The notes under the pieces are model-generated. The model saw nothing but the letters and a program-made list of their open reading frames with translations. It was not told the origin of the DNA and did no database searches. Both the position numbers and the translations under genes were made by a program. Shown here in pieces: positions 9,473-17,415 of a stretch of 64,000 nt of DNA. The stretch's first letter is position 1. Each line of letters starts with the position of its first letter. Source of the stretch: Rhodococcus sp. OK519. GTDB taxonomy: Bacteria > Actinomycetota > Actinomycetes > Mycobacteriales > Mycobacteriaceae. The stretch spans positions 806,001 to 870,000 of the forward strand of contig NZ_QAOW01000001.1 in the NCBI RefSeq assembly GCF_003051005.1, written 5' to 3'.

Positions 9473-10260
9473 ACGGCTTCGACTGGGGCGGTTTCGCGCT
9501 CGTCACCATCACCAGCGTGGTCGCCGCGGCGATCCTCATGGTCGTCACGGCGGCGTTCGGGTTCGCGCGTGGTCGACACAACGTCGTCGACGTGTCGTGG
9601 GGCGCCGGCTTCGTCGTCATCGCGCTCGTCGCGGCCGCGTTCGGTGACGGTGACCCGTGGCGGCGCTGGCTGCTCGCCGCGCTGGTCGCGGTGTGGGGCC
9701 TGCGCCTGGCGTCGCACATGGCGCGGCGCACCAGCGGACACGGCGAGGACCCTCGCTACGAGAAACTGCTCGACGACGCGGGCGGCAACCGGACGTGGAC
9801 GGCGATCCGCAAGATCTACCTCACGCAGGGGCTCGCCCTCTGGTTCGTCTCACTGCCGGTGCAGGTCGCGGCCGTCACGCACGGCGGGGTAGGAGTGTTC
9901 ACGATCCTCGGTGTCGCAGTGTGGCTGGTGGGTGTCGTGTTCGAATCCGTCGGCGATGCACAGATGTCGGCGTTCAAGGCGGAGCCGTCGAATCGCGGCA
10001 CGATCATGGACCGCGGATTGTGGGGCTGGACGCGGCATCCCAACTACTTCGGCGACGCGTGCGTGTGGTGGGGCATCTTCCTGATAGCCGCACAGTCGTG
10101 GCCGGGCGTGCTCACGATCCTCTCGCCCCTCGCGATGACGTACTTCCTCGTCTACGCCACCGGTGCCCGCCTGCTGGAACAGCACATGGCGCGGCGCCCG
10201 GGCTACCGCGAATACCAGGAGCGCACCAGCTACTTCGTGCCGCTGCCGCCGCGCCGCTGA
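9469..10260 (+). CDS. DUF1295 integral membrane protein (Rv0446c-like)
   Basis: 263 residues with about six hydrophobic segments. DUF1295 belongs to the steroid 5-alpha-reductase / isoprenylcysteine methyltransferase fold, shown by RGLWGWTRHPNYFGDACVWW and the C-terminal RRPGYREYQERTSYFVPLPP. These families use NADPH or SAM at the membrane. As the last gene of the overlapped lipid operon (ATGA overlap at 9469-9472) it may reduce or otherwise finish the modified acyl chain; this is inference. A role as the reductase competes with the FAD protein at the head of the operon. Confidence 0.88.
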   Translation: MNGFDWGGFALVTITSVVAAAILMVVTAAFGFARGRHNVVDVSWGAGFVVIALVAAAFGDGDPWRRWLLAALVAVWGLRLASHMARRTSGHGEDPRYEKLLDDAGGNRTWTAIRKIYLTQGLALWFVSLPVQVAAVTHGGVGVFTILGVAVWLVGVVFESVGDAQMSAFKAEPSNRGTIMDRGLWGWTRHPNYFGDACVWWGIFLIAAQSWPGVLTILSPLAMTYFLVYATGARLLEQHMARRPGYREYQERTSYFVPLPPRR

Positions 10261-10317
10261 TTCCGTGATCCGGCCGCGTCTGCCACAGTTGTTCCCGGTC
10301 GGCAGACAGGAGGGGCG

Positions 10318-10680
10318 ATGACGGAGACGCGGACGCTGGCGGTCGTCGCTGCCGGCGGCGCGATCGGTGCGAGCACGCGGTACCTGCTGGCGCAGCAGTT
10401 CCCAGGAATCTGGACGGTGCTGATGATCAACATCGTCGGATCGCTGCTGCTCGGCCTTCTCGCGGCGGTGCTCGGACCCGACCGGTTGTGGCGACTGTTC
10501 CTCGGCGTCGGCGTACTCGGCGGATTCACGACCTTCTCGACTTTCGCCGTCGACGTCGTGGAGAACCCGGGATCGGCGGTCGTCTACATCCTCGCGACGC
10601 TGCTGCCGGCGTTGCTGGCGGCCCGCCTCGGGATGGGAATCGGCGAGGCGTGGCACAGTCGGCGCGAGACGGCGTCGTGA
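10318..10680 (+). CDS. crcB: fluoride channel subunit CrcB/FluC (copy 1)
   Basis: 120 residues, four transmembrane helices. GGAIGASTRYLL, INIVGSLLLGLL (pore Asn) and GGFTTFSTFAVD (the phenylalanine-box and Na-site region) are all present. It exports fluoride. ATG 10318 follows an AGGAGGGG site. It is paired with a second, distinct copy by a GTGA overlap, the arrangement expected for a heterodimer in which each subunit has one fixed membrane orientation. I looked for a fluoride riboswitch in the 57 nt upstream and saw none. Confidence 0.95.
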   Translation: MTETRTLAVVAAGGAIGASTRYLLAQQFPGIWTVLMINIVGSLLLGLLAAVLGPDRLWRLFLGVGVLGGFTTFSTFAVDVVENPGSAVVYILATLLPALLAARLGMGIGEAWHSRRETAS

Positions 10681-11021
10681 CGGTTCTGTGGGTCGCGCTC
10701 GGCGGCGGCGTCGGCGCGGGGGCGCGCTATCTCGCCGGACGGCACCTGTCGTCGTACGCCAGTTTCCCGGTGCCGACATTCGTCGTGAACGTCGTCGGCT
10801 GTCTGATCCTCGGCCTGCTCGCCGGTGCGACGCTGCCGCCCGCGGTGTTCGCGCTGCTGGGTACCGGCTTCTGCGGCGGACTGACCACCTACTCGACGTT
10901 CGCCACCGAGTCGGTCGGCCTCACCCGCGTCGGCCGGTCCGTCACGTCCGTCCTCTATGTCGCGGCCAGTCTCGCCGTGGGTATCGGATTCGCGTGGCTG
11001 GGGTTTCGGATCACCGCTTGA
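10677..11021 (+). CDS. crcB: fluoride channel subunit CrcB/FluC (copy 2)
   Basis: 114 residues, four transmembrane helices. GGGVGAGARYLAG, VNVVGCLILGLL and GGLTTYSTFATES match the family; Phe-to-Tyr in the TTFSTF block separates it from copy 1. The GTG start at 10677 overlaps the stop of copy 1, so the two are translationally coupled and probably made 1:1 for a dual-topology pair. Confidence 0.94.
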   Translation: MTVLWVALGGGVGAGARYLAGRHLSSYASFPVPTFVVNVVGCLILGLLAGATLPPAVFALLGTGFCGGLTTYSTFATESVGLTRVGRSVTSVLYVAASLAVGIGFAWLGFRITA

Positions 11022-11089
11022 ACGCGCCGGTAGCTTCCCGCCCTGGCACGATGGTTCATGAGTTTCCAGCATGAGAGTCGGAGGGGTCG

Positions 11090-12727
11090 ATGGTGCACGA
11101 ACGAGCGGGACAGGTGGCGTTGCCGGAGGATCTGGAGGATCTGGCGCACCTGGTGTCCGCGTACTACACGCGCACCCCCGATCCGTCCGATCCGTTGCAG
11201 CAGGTGGTGTTCGGTACGTCCGGACATCGCGGCTCGAGCCTCGACTCCGCATTCAACGAGGCGCACATCCTCGCGACGACGCAGGCGATCGTCGAGTACC
11301 GCGCGGCGCAGGGCATCACCGGACCGCTGTTCCTCGGCCGCGACACCCACGCATTGTCGGAGCCCGCGTGGGCAACGGCACTCGAGGTGCTGGTGGCCAA
11401 CGATGTTGCGGTGGTGATCGATTCACGCGACCGATTCACGCCGACGCCGGCGGTGAGCCACGCGATCCTGCGGCACAATGCATCCGGCTCGGCCGCGCGC
11501 GCCGACGGAATCGTCGTCACCCCGTCGCACAACCCGCCGCGTGACGGCGGCTTCAAGTACAACCCGCCGCACGGTGGGCCCGCGGACAGCGATGCCACCA
11601 CCGTGATCGCCGACCGTGCCAACGACTTGCTCCGCACGGGGCTGTCCGAGATCGCCCGGGTACCGCTGGCGCGGGCACTCGCGTCGGCCGGGCGGTACGA
11701 CTACCTGGCCCAGTATGTCGACGACCTGCCGAGCGTCGTCGACCTCGACGCGATCCGGGCGTCCGGATTGCGGATCGGTGCAGACCCACTCGGTGGCGCG
11801 TCCGTCGACTACTGGGGAGCCATCGCCGAACGGCACCGCCTCGACCTCACCGTCGTCAACCCGCTCGTCGACGCCACGTGGCGGTTCATGACGCTCGACG
11901 GCGACGGCCGGATCCGCATGGACTGCTCGTCGCCGCACGCGATGGCCTCGCTCATCGCCGCCCGCGACCGATTCGATCTCGCGACCGGCAACGACGCCGA
12001 CGCCGACCGGCACGGCATCGTCACCCCCGATGGCGGCCTGATGAATCCCAACCACTACCTCGCGGTCGCGATCGACTACCTCTACACGTACCGCGCCGGG
12101 TGGTCGCCGACCACCAAGATCGGCAAGACCCTCGTCAGTTCGTCCATGATCGACCGCGTCGCCGGTGGGCTGGGGCGTCCCGTCGTCGAGGTGCCGGTCG
12201 GTTTCAAGTGGTTCGTGCCGGGACTGCTCGACGGCTCGCTCGGCTTCGGCGGCGAGGAGAGCGCCGGCGCTTCGTTCCTGCGCCACGACGGCAGCGTGTG
12301 GACCACCGACAAAGACGGAATCCTGCTGGCCCTGTTGGCCGCCGAGATCACGGCCGTCACCGGTCGGAGTCCGTCGGCCCGGTACCGCGAACTCACCCGG
12401 CAGTTCGGCGACCCCGCGTACGCCCGGATCGACGCCCCCGCGACGCGGGAGCAGAAGGCGGTGCTGTCGAAGCTCTCTCCCGAACAGGTCACCGCGACCG
12501 AGTTGGCTGGCGAGGCCGTCACCGCGACGCTCACCGCCGCGCCCGGCAACGGCGCGGCCATCGGCGGGCTCAAGGTCACCACCGAGAACGCGTGGTTCGC
12601 GGCCCGCCCGTCGGGCACCGAGGACGTTTACAAGATCTACGCCGAATCCTTCCGTGGCCCCGAACATCTCGCGCAGGTACAAGCGGCCGCGCAGGATGTT
12701 GTTTCCCGGGCACTGGGACTGGGCTGA
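11090..12727 (+). CDS. pgm: phosphoglucomutase (alpha-D-glucose-specific)
   Basis: 545 residues, full length. It interconverts glucose 1-phosphate and glucose 6-phosphate for glycogen, trehalose and cell-wall sugar supply. The catalytic serine is Ser146 in [13 protein letters not shown], the Mg-binding loop is [10 protein letters not shown], the sugar-specificity loop is [10 protein letters not shown] and the phosphate loop [13 protein letters not shown] lies near the C-terminus. [10 protein letters not shown] near residue 41 is typical of the bacterial Pgm branch. ATG 11090 has a strong GGAGGGG site. Confidence 0.96.
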   Translation: MVHERAGQVALPEDLEDLAHLVSAYYTRTPDPSDPLQQVVFGTSGHRGSSLDSAFNEAHILATTQAIVEYRAAQGITGPLFLGRDTHALSEPAWATALEVLVANDVAVVIDSRDRFTPTPAVSHAILRHNASGSAARADGIVVTPSHNPPRDGGFKYNPPHGGPADSDATTVIADRANDLLRTGLSEIARVPLARALASAGRYDYLAQYVDDLPSVVDLDAIRASGLRIGADPLGGASVDYWGAIAERHRLDLTVVNPLVDATWRFMTLDGDGRIRMDCSSPHAMASLIAARDRFDLATGNDADADRHGIVTPDGGLMNPNHYLAVAIDYLYTYRAGWSPTTKIGKTLVSSSMIDRVAGGLGRPVVEVPVGFKWFVPGLLDGSLGFGGEESAGASFLRHDGSVWTTDKDGILLALLAAEITAVTGRSPSARYRELTRQFGDPAYARIDAPATREQKAVLSKLSPEQVTATELAGEAVTATLTAAPGNGAAIGGLKVTTENAWFAARPSGTEDVYKIYAESFRGPEHLAQVQAAAQDVVSRALGLG

Positions 12728-12762
12728 ACGCGCGTTCACCGACGTAGATAGATTTATCGGCA

Positions 12763-14118
12763 ATGAGAAACACTGACACGGCGACGGGAGCCGACACAAA
12801 GCTGCCCAAGGAGATCTGGGTCCTCGTCGTGTCGGCGTTCATCGTCGCTCTCGGGTACGGAATCGTTGCCCCGGCGCTGCCTCAGTTCGCCAGCAGTTTC
12901 GGGGTCGGTCTCACCGCGGCCAGCGCGGTCATCAGTGTCTTCGCATTGATGCGACTGCTGTTCGCACCCATGAGCGGCGTACTCGTCCAGAAGCTGGGCG
13001 AGCGGCCCACCTACATGTCCGGCCTGCTCATCACGGCGGCTTCGATGGGCGCGTGCACCGTTGCGAACGAATACTGGCAGTTGCTCGTCTTCCGGGCCCT
13101 CGGCGGTATCGGTTCCACGATGTTCACCGTCTCCGCGCTCGGCCTGCTGATCCGGATGTCCCCGCGGCAGGGCCGCGGCCGGGTGTCGGGGATCTACACC
13201 GCATCGTTCCTGATCGGCACCATCACGGGCCCGCTGTTCGGTGGCGTGTTCGCCCGGTTCGGGCTGCGGGTTCCGTTCGCGATCTACACCGTCGCGCTCG
13301 TGGTCGCTGCCGCCGTGGTGTTCGTCGCGCTCCGGAACTCGCGTCTCGCAGTGCCCGAGGTGGACAGCGGCCTGACCACGATGACGCTGCGTGAGGGGCT
13401 GCGGTCGCCGATGTTCCGGGCGGCGCTTGGGTCCAACCTCGCAACCGGTTGGGTGATCTTCGGTGTCCGGATCGCGCTCGTGCCGCTGTTCGTCGTCACC
13501 GCCCTCGACGGGGATACTGCGTCCACTGCCATCGCGCTGACCGTGTTCGCGGTCGGCAACGCCCTGGTTCTGTTGCGATCGGGTCGGTTGTCGGACCGCA
13601 TCGGGCGCAAGCCGTTCGTCATCGTCGGACTTCTCGTCTGCGGGCTGTCGACCATGACGATGGGCCTGACCGACGACCTCGTCATCTTCTACATCGCGAC
13701 GGCGATCAGCGGCATCGGCTCGGGCATCATGGGGCCGGCGCAGCAGGCGGCGGTGGCGGACGTGGTCGGATCCGAGCGACGCGGCGGACCGCTTCTGGCC
13801 GCGTTCCAGATGACCAGCGACGTCGGTGGCTTCGCCGGCCCGCTCGTGGCGGGGATGATCGCGGAATCGATGTCCTTCGCGGCAGCATGGGCGGTGACCG
13901 GCGGGATCATGCTGCTACCGGTACTGCTGTGGGTGGTTGTCCCCAAGGGGTCCGGCCGTGAGGCTGCGGGCGCGTCAGCCGCTCACACCGACCCCGATGA
14001 GCACGCCGACGATGTAGGTGGCACCGACCGCGATAGCCCCGAACAGCAGCTGACGGATGGCGCCGCGGAGCTTGGATTGGTCGGTGAAGTGCGCCGCGAG
14101 CCCGCCCGCGAGCAGTAG
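12763..14118 (+). CDS. MFS exporter with a C-terminal tail overlapping the convergent gene
   Basis: 451 residues with about 12 transmembrane helices, ending near residue 395 at LLPVLLWVVVPKG. SGRLSDRIGRKPF is the cytoplasmic motif-A loop of major facilitator transporters; the start resembles drug/H+ antiporters. The substrate is unknown. ATG 12763 follows the AT-rich stretch TAGATAGATTTATCGGCA with no ribosome site, so a leaderless or very short leader is possible. The last 48 or so residues are hydrophilic and acidic (DPDEHADDVGGTDRD) and are encoded antisense to the 3' end of the VIT1-family gene, giving a 144-nt convergent overlap. Confidence 0.88.
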   Translation: MRNTDTATGADTKLPKEIWVLVVSAFIVALGYGIVAPALPQFASSFGVGLTAASAVISVFALMRLLFAPMSGVLVQKLGERPTYMSGLLITAASMGACTVANEYWQLLVFRALGGIGSTMFTVSALGLLIRMSPRQGRGRVSGIYTASFLIGTITGPLFGGVFARFGLRVPFAIYTVALVVAAAVVFVALRNSRLAVPEVDSGLTTMTLREGLRSPMFRAALGSNLATGWVIFGVRIALVPLFVVTALDGDTASTAIALTVFAVGNALVLLRSGRLSDRIGRKPFVIVGLLVCGLSTMTMGLTDDLVIFYIATAISGIGSGIMGPAQQAAVADVVGSERRGGPLLAAFQMTSDVGGFAGPLVAGMIAESMSFAAAWAVTGGIMLLPVLLWVVVPKGSGREAAGASAAHTDPDEHADDVGGTDRDSPEQQLTDGAAELGLVGEVRREPAREQ

Positions 14119-14760
14119 GCCGAGGCCGCCGACCGCCAGTCCGGCGAACAGCGACTCGAAGCCCAGCAGGTACGGGATCAGCGGGATGATCGCGCCGATC
14201 GAGAACATCACGAACGACGATCCCGCGGCGACGAGCGGGGACGGCTTCTCCCGGGGATCGACGCCCAACTCGTGCGTGATGTGGATGTTGACCGCGCGTT
14301 CGGTATCCGCGTGGACCTCCTCGGCGGCCGCGGTCGCCGTCGCCTCGCTCATGCCCATCGTGGTGAAGGTCTCGACCAGTTCCGCCTCCTCGGCCTCGGG
14401 GTGCGTGCGCAGTGCGCGCCGCTCCACCCGGACCTCGGCGTCGATCTGCTCGTTGGACGTGGACACCGATGTGTACTCGCCGAGGGCCATCGAGAAGGCG
14501 CCGGCCACCAGACCGGCGACGCCACTGAGGATCACGGTGTGCGCCTCGACGCCCGCAGCGCCGACACCGGCGATGAGCGAGGTGTTGGTGACGAGGCCGT
14601 CCATCGCGCCGAACACCGCCGCCCGCAGCCAACCGCCGGACACGTCCGAGTGCGTGTGGTCGAAGTCGTGCGGCCGCGACGGCGGCGTCGAGGCACTCGA
14701 CATCTCGGGATCGTGACCTTGATCGTTCACACGGCCGAATCTAGCTGCGAAAACGCACAT
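13975..14760 (-). CDS. VIT1/CCC1 family Fe(II)/Mn(II) transporter
   Basis: Up to 261 residues. GWLRAAVFGAMDGLVTNTSL and GLVAGAFSMALGEYTSV are the signature first two helices of CCC1/VIT1 proteins; a long cytosolic helical hairpin with acidic residues (residues 105-165, metal-binding region in the plant protein) precedes three C-terminal helices. It probably moves Fe(II) or Mn(II) out of the cytosol. Three starts are possible (ATG 14760, GTG 14730, ATG 14703), none with a clear ribosome site; conservation begins after residue 30. Convergent with the MFS gene and overlapping it. Confidence 0.9.
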   Translation of the reverse strand: MCVFAARFGRVNDQGHDPEMSSASTPPSRPHDFDHTHSDVSGGWLRAAVFGAMDGLVTNTSLIAGVGAAGVEAHTVILSGVAGLVAGAFSMALGEYTSVSTSNEQIDAEVRVERRALRTHPEAEEAELVETFTTMGMSEATATAAAEEVHADTERAVNIHITHELGVDPREKPSPLVAAGSSFVMFSIGAIIPLIPYLLGFESLFAGLAVGGLGLLLAGGLAAHFTDQSKLRGAIRQLLFGAIAVGATYIVGVLIGVGVSG

Positions 14761-14794
14761 GATCTAGAAAGCTGAGGCATACCTGTTCGGTAGC

Positions 14795-15292
14795 GTGTAC
14801 GGCGTGTGGATACGCATAGTGAGCCTCCTCGCGCGCCTCGGTCTGGCCGCCGTGTGGCTGATCTCCGGGTGGATCAAGTTCATCGACCCGACGCAGACCG
14901 TCGTCGCCGTCCGGGCCTACCAACTGCTGCCGGAAGATCTTGTCCGGCCCGTCGCGTACACGATGCCGATGCTCGAGATCGCGCTCGGACTGTTCCTGGT
15001 CATCGGACTGGGCGTACGGGTCACGGCGATCGTGTCGTCGGCGGCGCTGCTCGTCCTCATCGGCGTCATCATCTCGGTGTGGGCGCGCGGCCTGTCGATC
15101 GACTGCGGATGCTTCGGCGGCGGGGGCGTCGCCGACGTCGACGGCTGGGACTATGCCAAGGAAATAGCCCGGGACGTCGGGTTCCTGGCGATGGCGGTGT
15201 GGCTCGTCGTATTCCCACGCAGCCCGTTCTCTCTCGGGCCGCGGTCCCGCGCGCCGTTCTCAGTGCCCGCTCAGGCGACGGTGGCAGAGTAG
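14795..15292 (+). CDS. MauE/DoxX-like redox membrane protein
   Basis: 165 residues, GTG start, four transmembrane helices. The motif SIDCGCFGG (Cys104, Cys106) after helix 3 is characteristic of MauE-type proteins, which relay electrons across the membrane to periplasmic thioredoxin-fold proteins. The next gene encodes such a protein, so the two probably form an oxidative-folding or disulfide-transfer pair in the cell envelope. This gene and the divergent VIT1-family gene are only 34 nt apart and share a promoter region. Confidence 0.87.
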   Translation: MYGVWIRIVSLLARLGLAAVWLISGWIKFIDPTQTVVAVRAYQLLPEDLVRPVAYTMPMLEIALGLFLVIGLGVRVTAIVSSAALLVLIGVIISVWARGLSIDCGCFGGGGVADVDGWDYAKEIARDVGFLAMAVWLVVFPRSPFSLGPRSRAPFSVPAQATVAE

Positions 15293-15378
15293 AAGACGAG
15301 TAGTGCCTGCTCGCGGCCACGCGGCGGGCGCTCCGGTCAGTTCCCCACGGATCTCACACCCATGACGAAGGACGCGAA

Positions 15379-16128
15379 GTGAGTTCGAAGAAACCGAAGT
15401 CGGCGAAGTACAACCCGCAACCGACCTCCAGTAAGGCCACCTACATCGTCGGCGGTCTCGCGATCGTCGTGATCGCGGCACTCGTGATCGGCGGCATTCT
15501 CCTCACGCGGGACAGTGACAAGCCACGCAACGAGGGATACGGGGCGGTGCAGAACTCCGCCGTCCAGGTGACGATGGGCGACGCCGGCGTCGTGCGCCTC
15601 GGCCTGCCGGACGCCACGAACACCATCGACGTGTTCGAGGATCCGATGTGCCCGTACTGCGCACAGCTCGAGGAGAAGCACGGTCAGGAGGTGGCGCAGG
15701 CCATCGACGAGGGCAAGCTCGCCGTCAACTACCACATCCTCAACTTCCTGAACCGGCTCTCGGCCAGCGGCGACTACTCCACGCGCGCCGTGGCCGCATC
15801 GCAGTGCGTCGCGCAGACCGGTGACGCCGTCGCGTACTCCAAGTTCCACGGTGAGCTGTTCTCGCCCGCCAACCAGCCTGCCGAGAGCGGCAAGTCGGAT
15901 CTGTCGAACGAGGACCTCGCGAAGCTCGCGAAGGACGCCGGTGCCAACGAGGCCGCCGTCAACTGCATCACCAGCGGTGAGCGCATGCAGCAGGCAGCAG
16001 CGGACGCCGAGACGGGACGCCAGGCACTCGCTGCGTCGGGTGCCACCGGCACTCCGGCCGTCGTGCACAACGGTCAGGTCATCGACGCCCTGGGCGATCC
16101 GGACTGGGTCTCGCAGGTTTCTCAGTAG
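15379..16128 (+). CDS. membrane-anchored DsbA-type thioredoxin-fold protein
   Basis: 249 residues, GTG start. A basic N-terminal tail (residues 1-20), one transmembrane helix (about 22-43) and an extracytoplasmic DsbA-like domain with active site CPYC at Cys91-Cys94 (DVFEDPMCPYC). The cis-proline loop is GATGTPAVVHNG. A second Cys pair (QCVAQ and NCITS) may form a structural disulfide. It likely acts as an oxidant or reductant of secreted proteins with the upstream MauE-like partner. The length fits the actinobacterial family. Confidence 0.9.
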   Translation: MSSKKPKSAKYNPQPTSSKATYIVGGLAIVVIAALVIGGILLTRDSDKPRNEGYGAVQNSAVQVTMGDAGVVRLGLPDATNTIDVFEDPMCPYCAQLEEKHGQEVAQAIDEGKLAVNYHILNFLNRLSASGDYSTRAVAASQCVAQTGDAVAYSKFHGELFSPANQPAESGKSDLSNEDLAKLAKDAGANEAAVNCITSGERMQQAAADAETGRQALAASGATGTPAVVHNGQVIDALGDPDWVSQVSQ

Positions 16129-16136
16129 GAGCCCGA

Positions 16137-16165
16137 GGTGGCCGGCCCTGACGGGGTCGGCCACC
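16137..16165 (+). terminator. GC hairpin after the DsbA-type gene
   Basis: GGTGGCCG (16137-16144) pairs with CGGCCACC (16158-16165) just after the stop codon. No T run follows, so termination activity is only possible. Confidence 0.45.
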
Positions 16166-16286
16166 GTGGTCGGCCGCCGAGGGTCCATGGCGGCTGACCT
16201 GCCGATTTGTAGCCCGCGACGGCGATGGTGTAACTTTCTTTCAGCACGAGGGAGTCACTCCCGAAGCGCTGAGAACAAATCAACAC

Positions 16287-16359
16287 GGGGCTATGGCGCA
16301 GCTGGTAGCGCACCACACTGGCAGTGTGGGGGTCAGGGGTTCGAATCCCCTTAGCTCCA
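16287..16359 (+). tRNA. tRNA-Ala, anticodon GGC
   Basis: Seven-bp acceptor stem GGGGCTA/TAGCTCC with one G-U pair, D arm GCGC-AGCTGGTA-GCGC, anticodon stem CCACA/TGTGG with loop CTGGCAG, and GGGGTTCGAATCCCC as the T arm. The anticodon GGC is at 16320-16322 and reads GCC, the dominant alanine codon here. A59 is the discriminator; CCA is not encoded. Confidence 0.97.
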
Positions 16360-16364
16360 CTTCG

Positions 16365-16405
16365 AACTCCGGTTCACGATCATTCGATCGTGAACCGGAG
16401 TTTTT
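16365..16405 (+). terminator. strong intrinsic terminator of tRNA-Ala
   Basis: Perfect 17-bp inverted repeat (16365-16381 with 16386-16402), loop ATTC, followed by TTTTT at 16401-16405. It begins 5 nt after the tRNA. Confidence 0.93.
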
Positions 16406-16549
16406 CGTATTCCCGATGCTGCCGCTCCGGTTCTGGTCACGCCGCGCCGCCGATTGCAGACGCGGCGCGGCGATGAGGGGAGCGGCAGGAATCGGTGCCG
16501 AAGTTCTCGTGTCCGGTCTCGCGGTGGGCGCCTTGTCGCCTCGAACGAG

Positions 16550-16587
16550 GAAACCCCCGATCCGTCCGGGGACGGGTCGGGGGTTTC
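16550..16587 (-). terminator. hairpin after the 42-residue peptide gene
   Basis: GAAACCCCCGATCCG (16550-16564) pairs with CGGGTCGGGGGTTTC (16573-16587) with one wobble pair. It lies 18 nt beyond the stop of the small gene on the minus strand. The arms end in AAA/TTT but no longer T run follows. The 16406-16549 stretch holds nothing else I recognise. Confidence 0.6.
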
Positions 16588-16605
16588 GAGACTACGGCTG
16601 ACGAA

Positions 16606-16734
16606 TCAGCCGAGGGCGGCGATCGCGCCGATGAGGCTCAGGATGGCGCCGATGCCGCCGACGACGGTGCCGATGCCGCTCACGACCGGCTGAATCTGCT
16701 TGATCAGCGCGAGATCTGCGTCAGACGAACCCAT
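16606..16734 (-). CDS. 42-residue hydrophobic peptide, unrecognised
   Basis: The sequence shows ATG 16734, a strong AGAGGAG ribosome site 6 nt before it, 42 codons and a TGA followed by a hairpin. The peptide starts MGSSDADLALIKQIQPVV and continues as a single Gly/Ile/Ala-rich helix (GIGTVVGGIGAILSLIGAIAALG) with no Cys, Trp, Tyr or aromatic residue. It has one Lys and two Asp, all in the first 12 residues. It could be a small cell-wall channel peptide like corynebacterial PorA/PorH, a membrane-active peptide, or a regulatory membrane microprotein. None of these is proven. The good expression signals make it a likely real gene. Confidence 0.65.
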   Translation of the reverse strand: MGSSDADLALIKQIQPVVSGIGTVVGGIGAILSLIGAIAALG

Positions 16735-16913
16735 TTTTACTCCTCTGTTGTGTTCCGTACCGGCACCGGGGCCGGATGTCGATAGCCGTCACCAAGCAAA
16801 CCTTCGATTGGCTAAGGACGGCGGATCGACCGTAAACCAGATTGTGGCGCGTGTCTCGTCGAACGGTCCGCTGTGCGGAACACGACTGCGGCGGGGTTGA
16901 CCGGTGCGCCGCA

Positions 16914-17210
16914 TCAGGCGTGGTCGACGGCCGCGTAATGCTCGACGGTGGGGAACGGGTCGTAGAAGTGGTGCAGAAGCCGGCGCCACTCCAGGTACTC
17001 GGGCGAGCCCCGGAAGCCTTCGGTGTGGTCCTCGAGGGTGTTCCACTCGACCAGGAGTAGGTAGGCGTCGGGGCGTTCGATGCATCGGGAGAGACTCAGC
17101 CGCCGGAATCCGGGCATGGCGGCGATGATCTGCTTGGCCTGACCGAATGCTGCTTCGAATTCGGATTCCTGGCCGGGCTTCACCTGCACCGGTGCGTGTT
17201 CGAGGATCAT
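16914..17210 (-). CDS. antibiotic biosynthesis monooxygenase (ABM) domain protein
   Basis: 98 residues, a single ferredoxin-like alpha/beta barrel. ILEHAPVQVKPGQESEFEAAF opens the fold, MPGFRRLSLSRCIERPDAYLLLVEW is the central block and LEDHTEGFRGSPEYLEW the conserved helix. Members act on quinones or haem, or serve as unknown-function dimers; nothing here picks the substrate. No operon partners. Confidence 0.85.
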   Translation of the reverse strand: MILEHAPVQVKPGQESEFEAAFGQAKQIIAAMPGFRRLSLSRCIERPDAYLLLVEWNTLEDHTEGFRGSPEYLEWRRLLHHFYDPFPTVEHYAAVDHA

Positions 17211-17245
17211 CCGCGCATCCTGTCAGCCGCGCGGGGACGGTGCCA

Positions 17246-17280
17246 GGTGGTGGCGCGGAGTGTTCTCACGCGCCACCACC
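17246..17280. repeat. inverted repeat upstream of the ABM gene
   Basis: A perfect 12-bp inverted repeat (GGTGGTGGCGCG, 17246-17257, with 17269-17280) with an 11-nt spacer, 36 nt upstream of the ABM start. It could be an operator or a terminator for either side. The remainder of 17211-17415 holds only a weak hairpin near 17320-17347 followed by TTTTT, which may end plus-strand transcription. Confidence 0.5.
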
Positions 17281-17415
17281 CGACTGCTCATCCGGACAGG
17301 GGGGAAAGCCGGACGAGCGCCGTTGCTGCCCAGGGGGGAGGGGCAACGTTTTTGTACTGTAGTGCAATTTGTGGTCGGGGGCACGTCGTGTCGGTCTAAC
17401 GACCATATTGGCTGG

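Noticed and set aside
10261-10317. Fluoride riboswitch before crcB
   Set aside because: The 57-nt space lacks the conserved core and is too short for the usual fold plus platform.
17196-17399. 67-codon plus-strand frame before the importer operon
   Set aside because: It spans the inverted repeat at 17246-17280 and a weak hairpin, has no ribosome site and no recognisable protein character.
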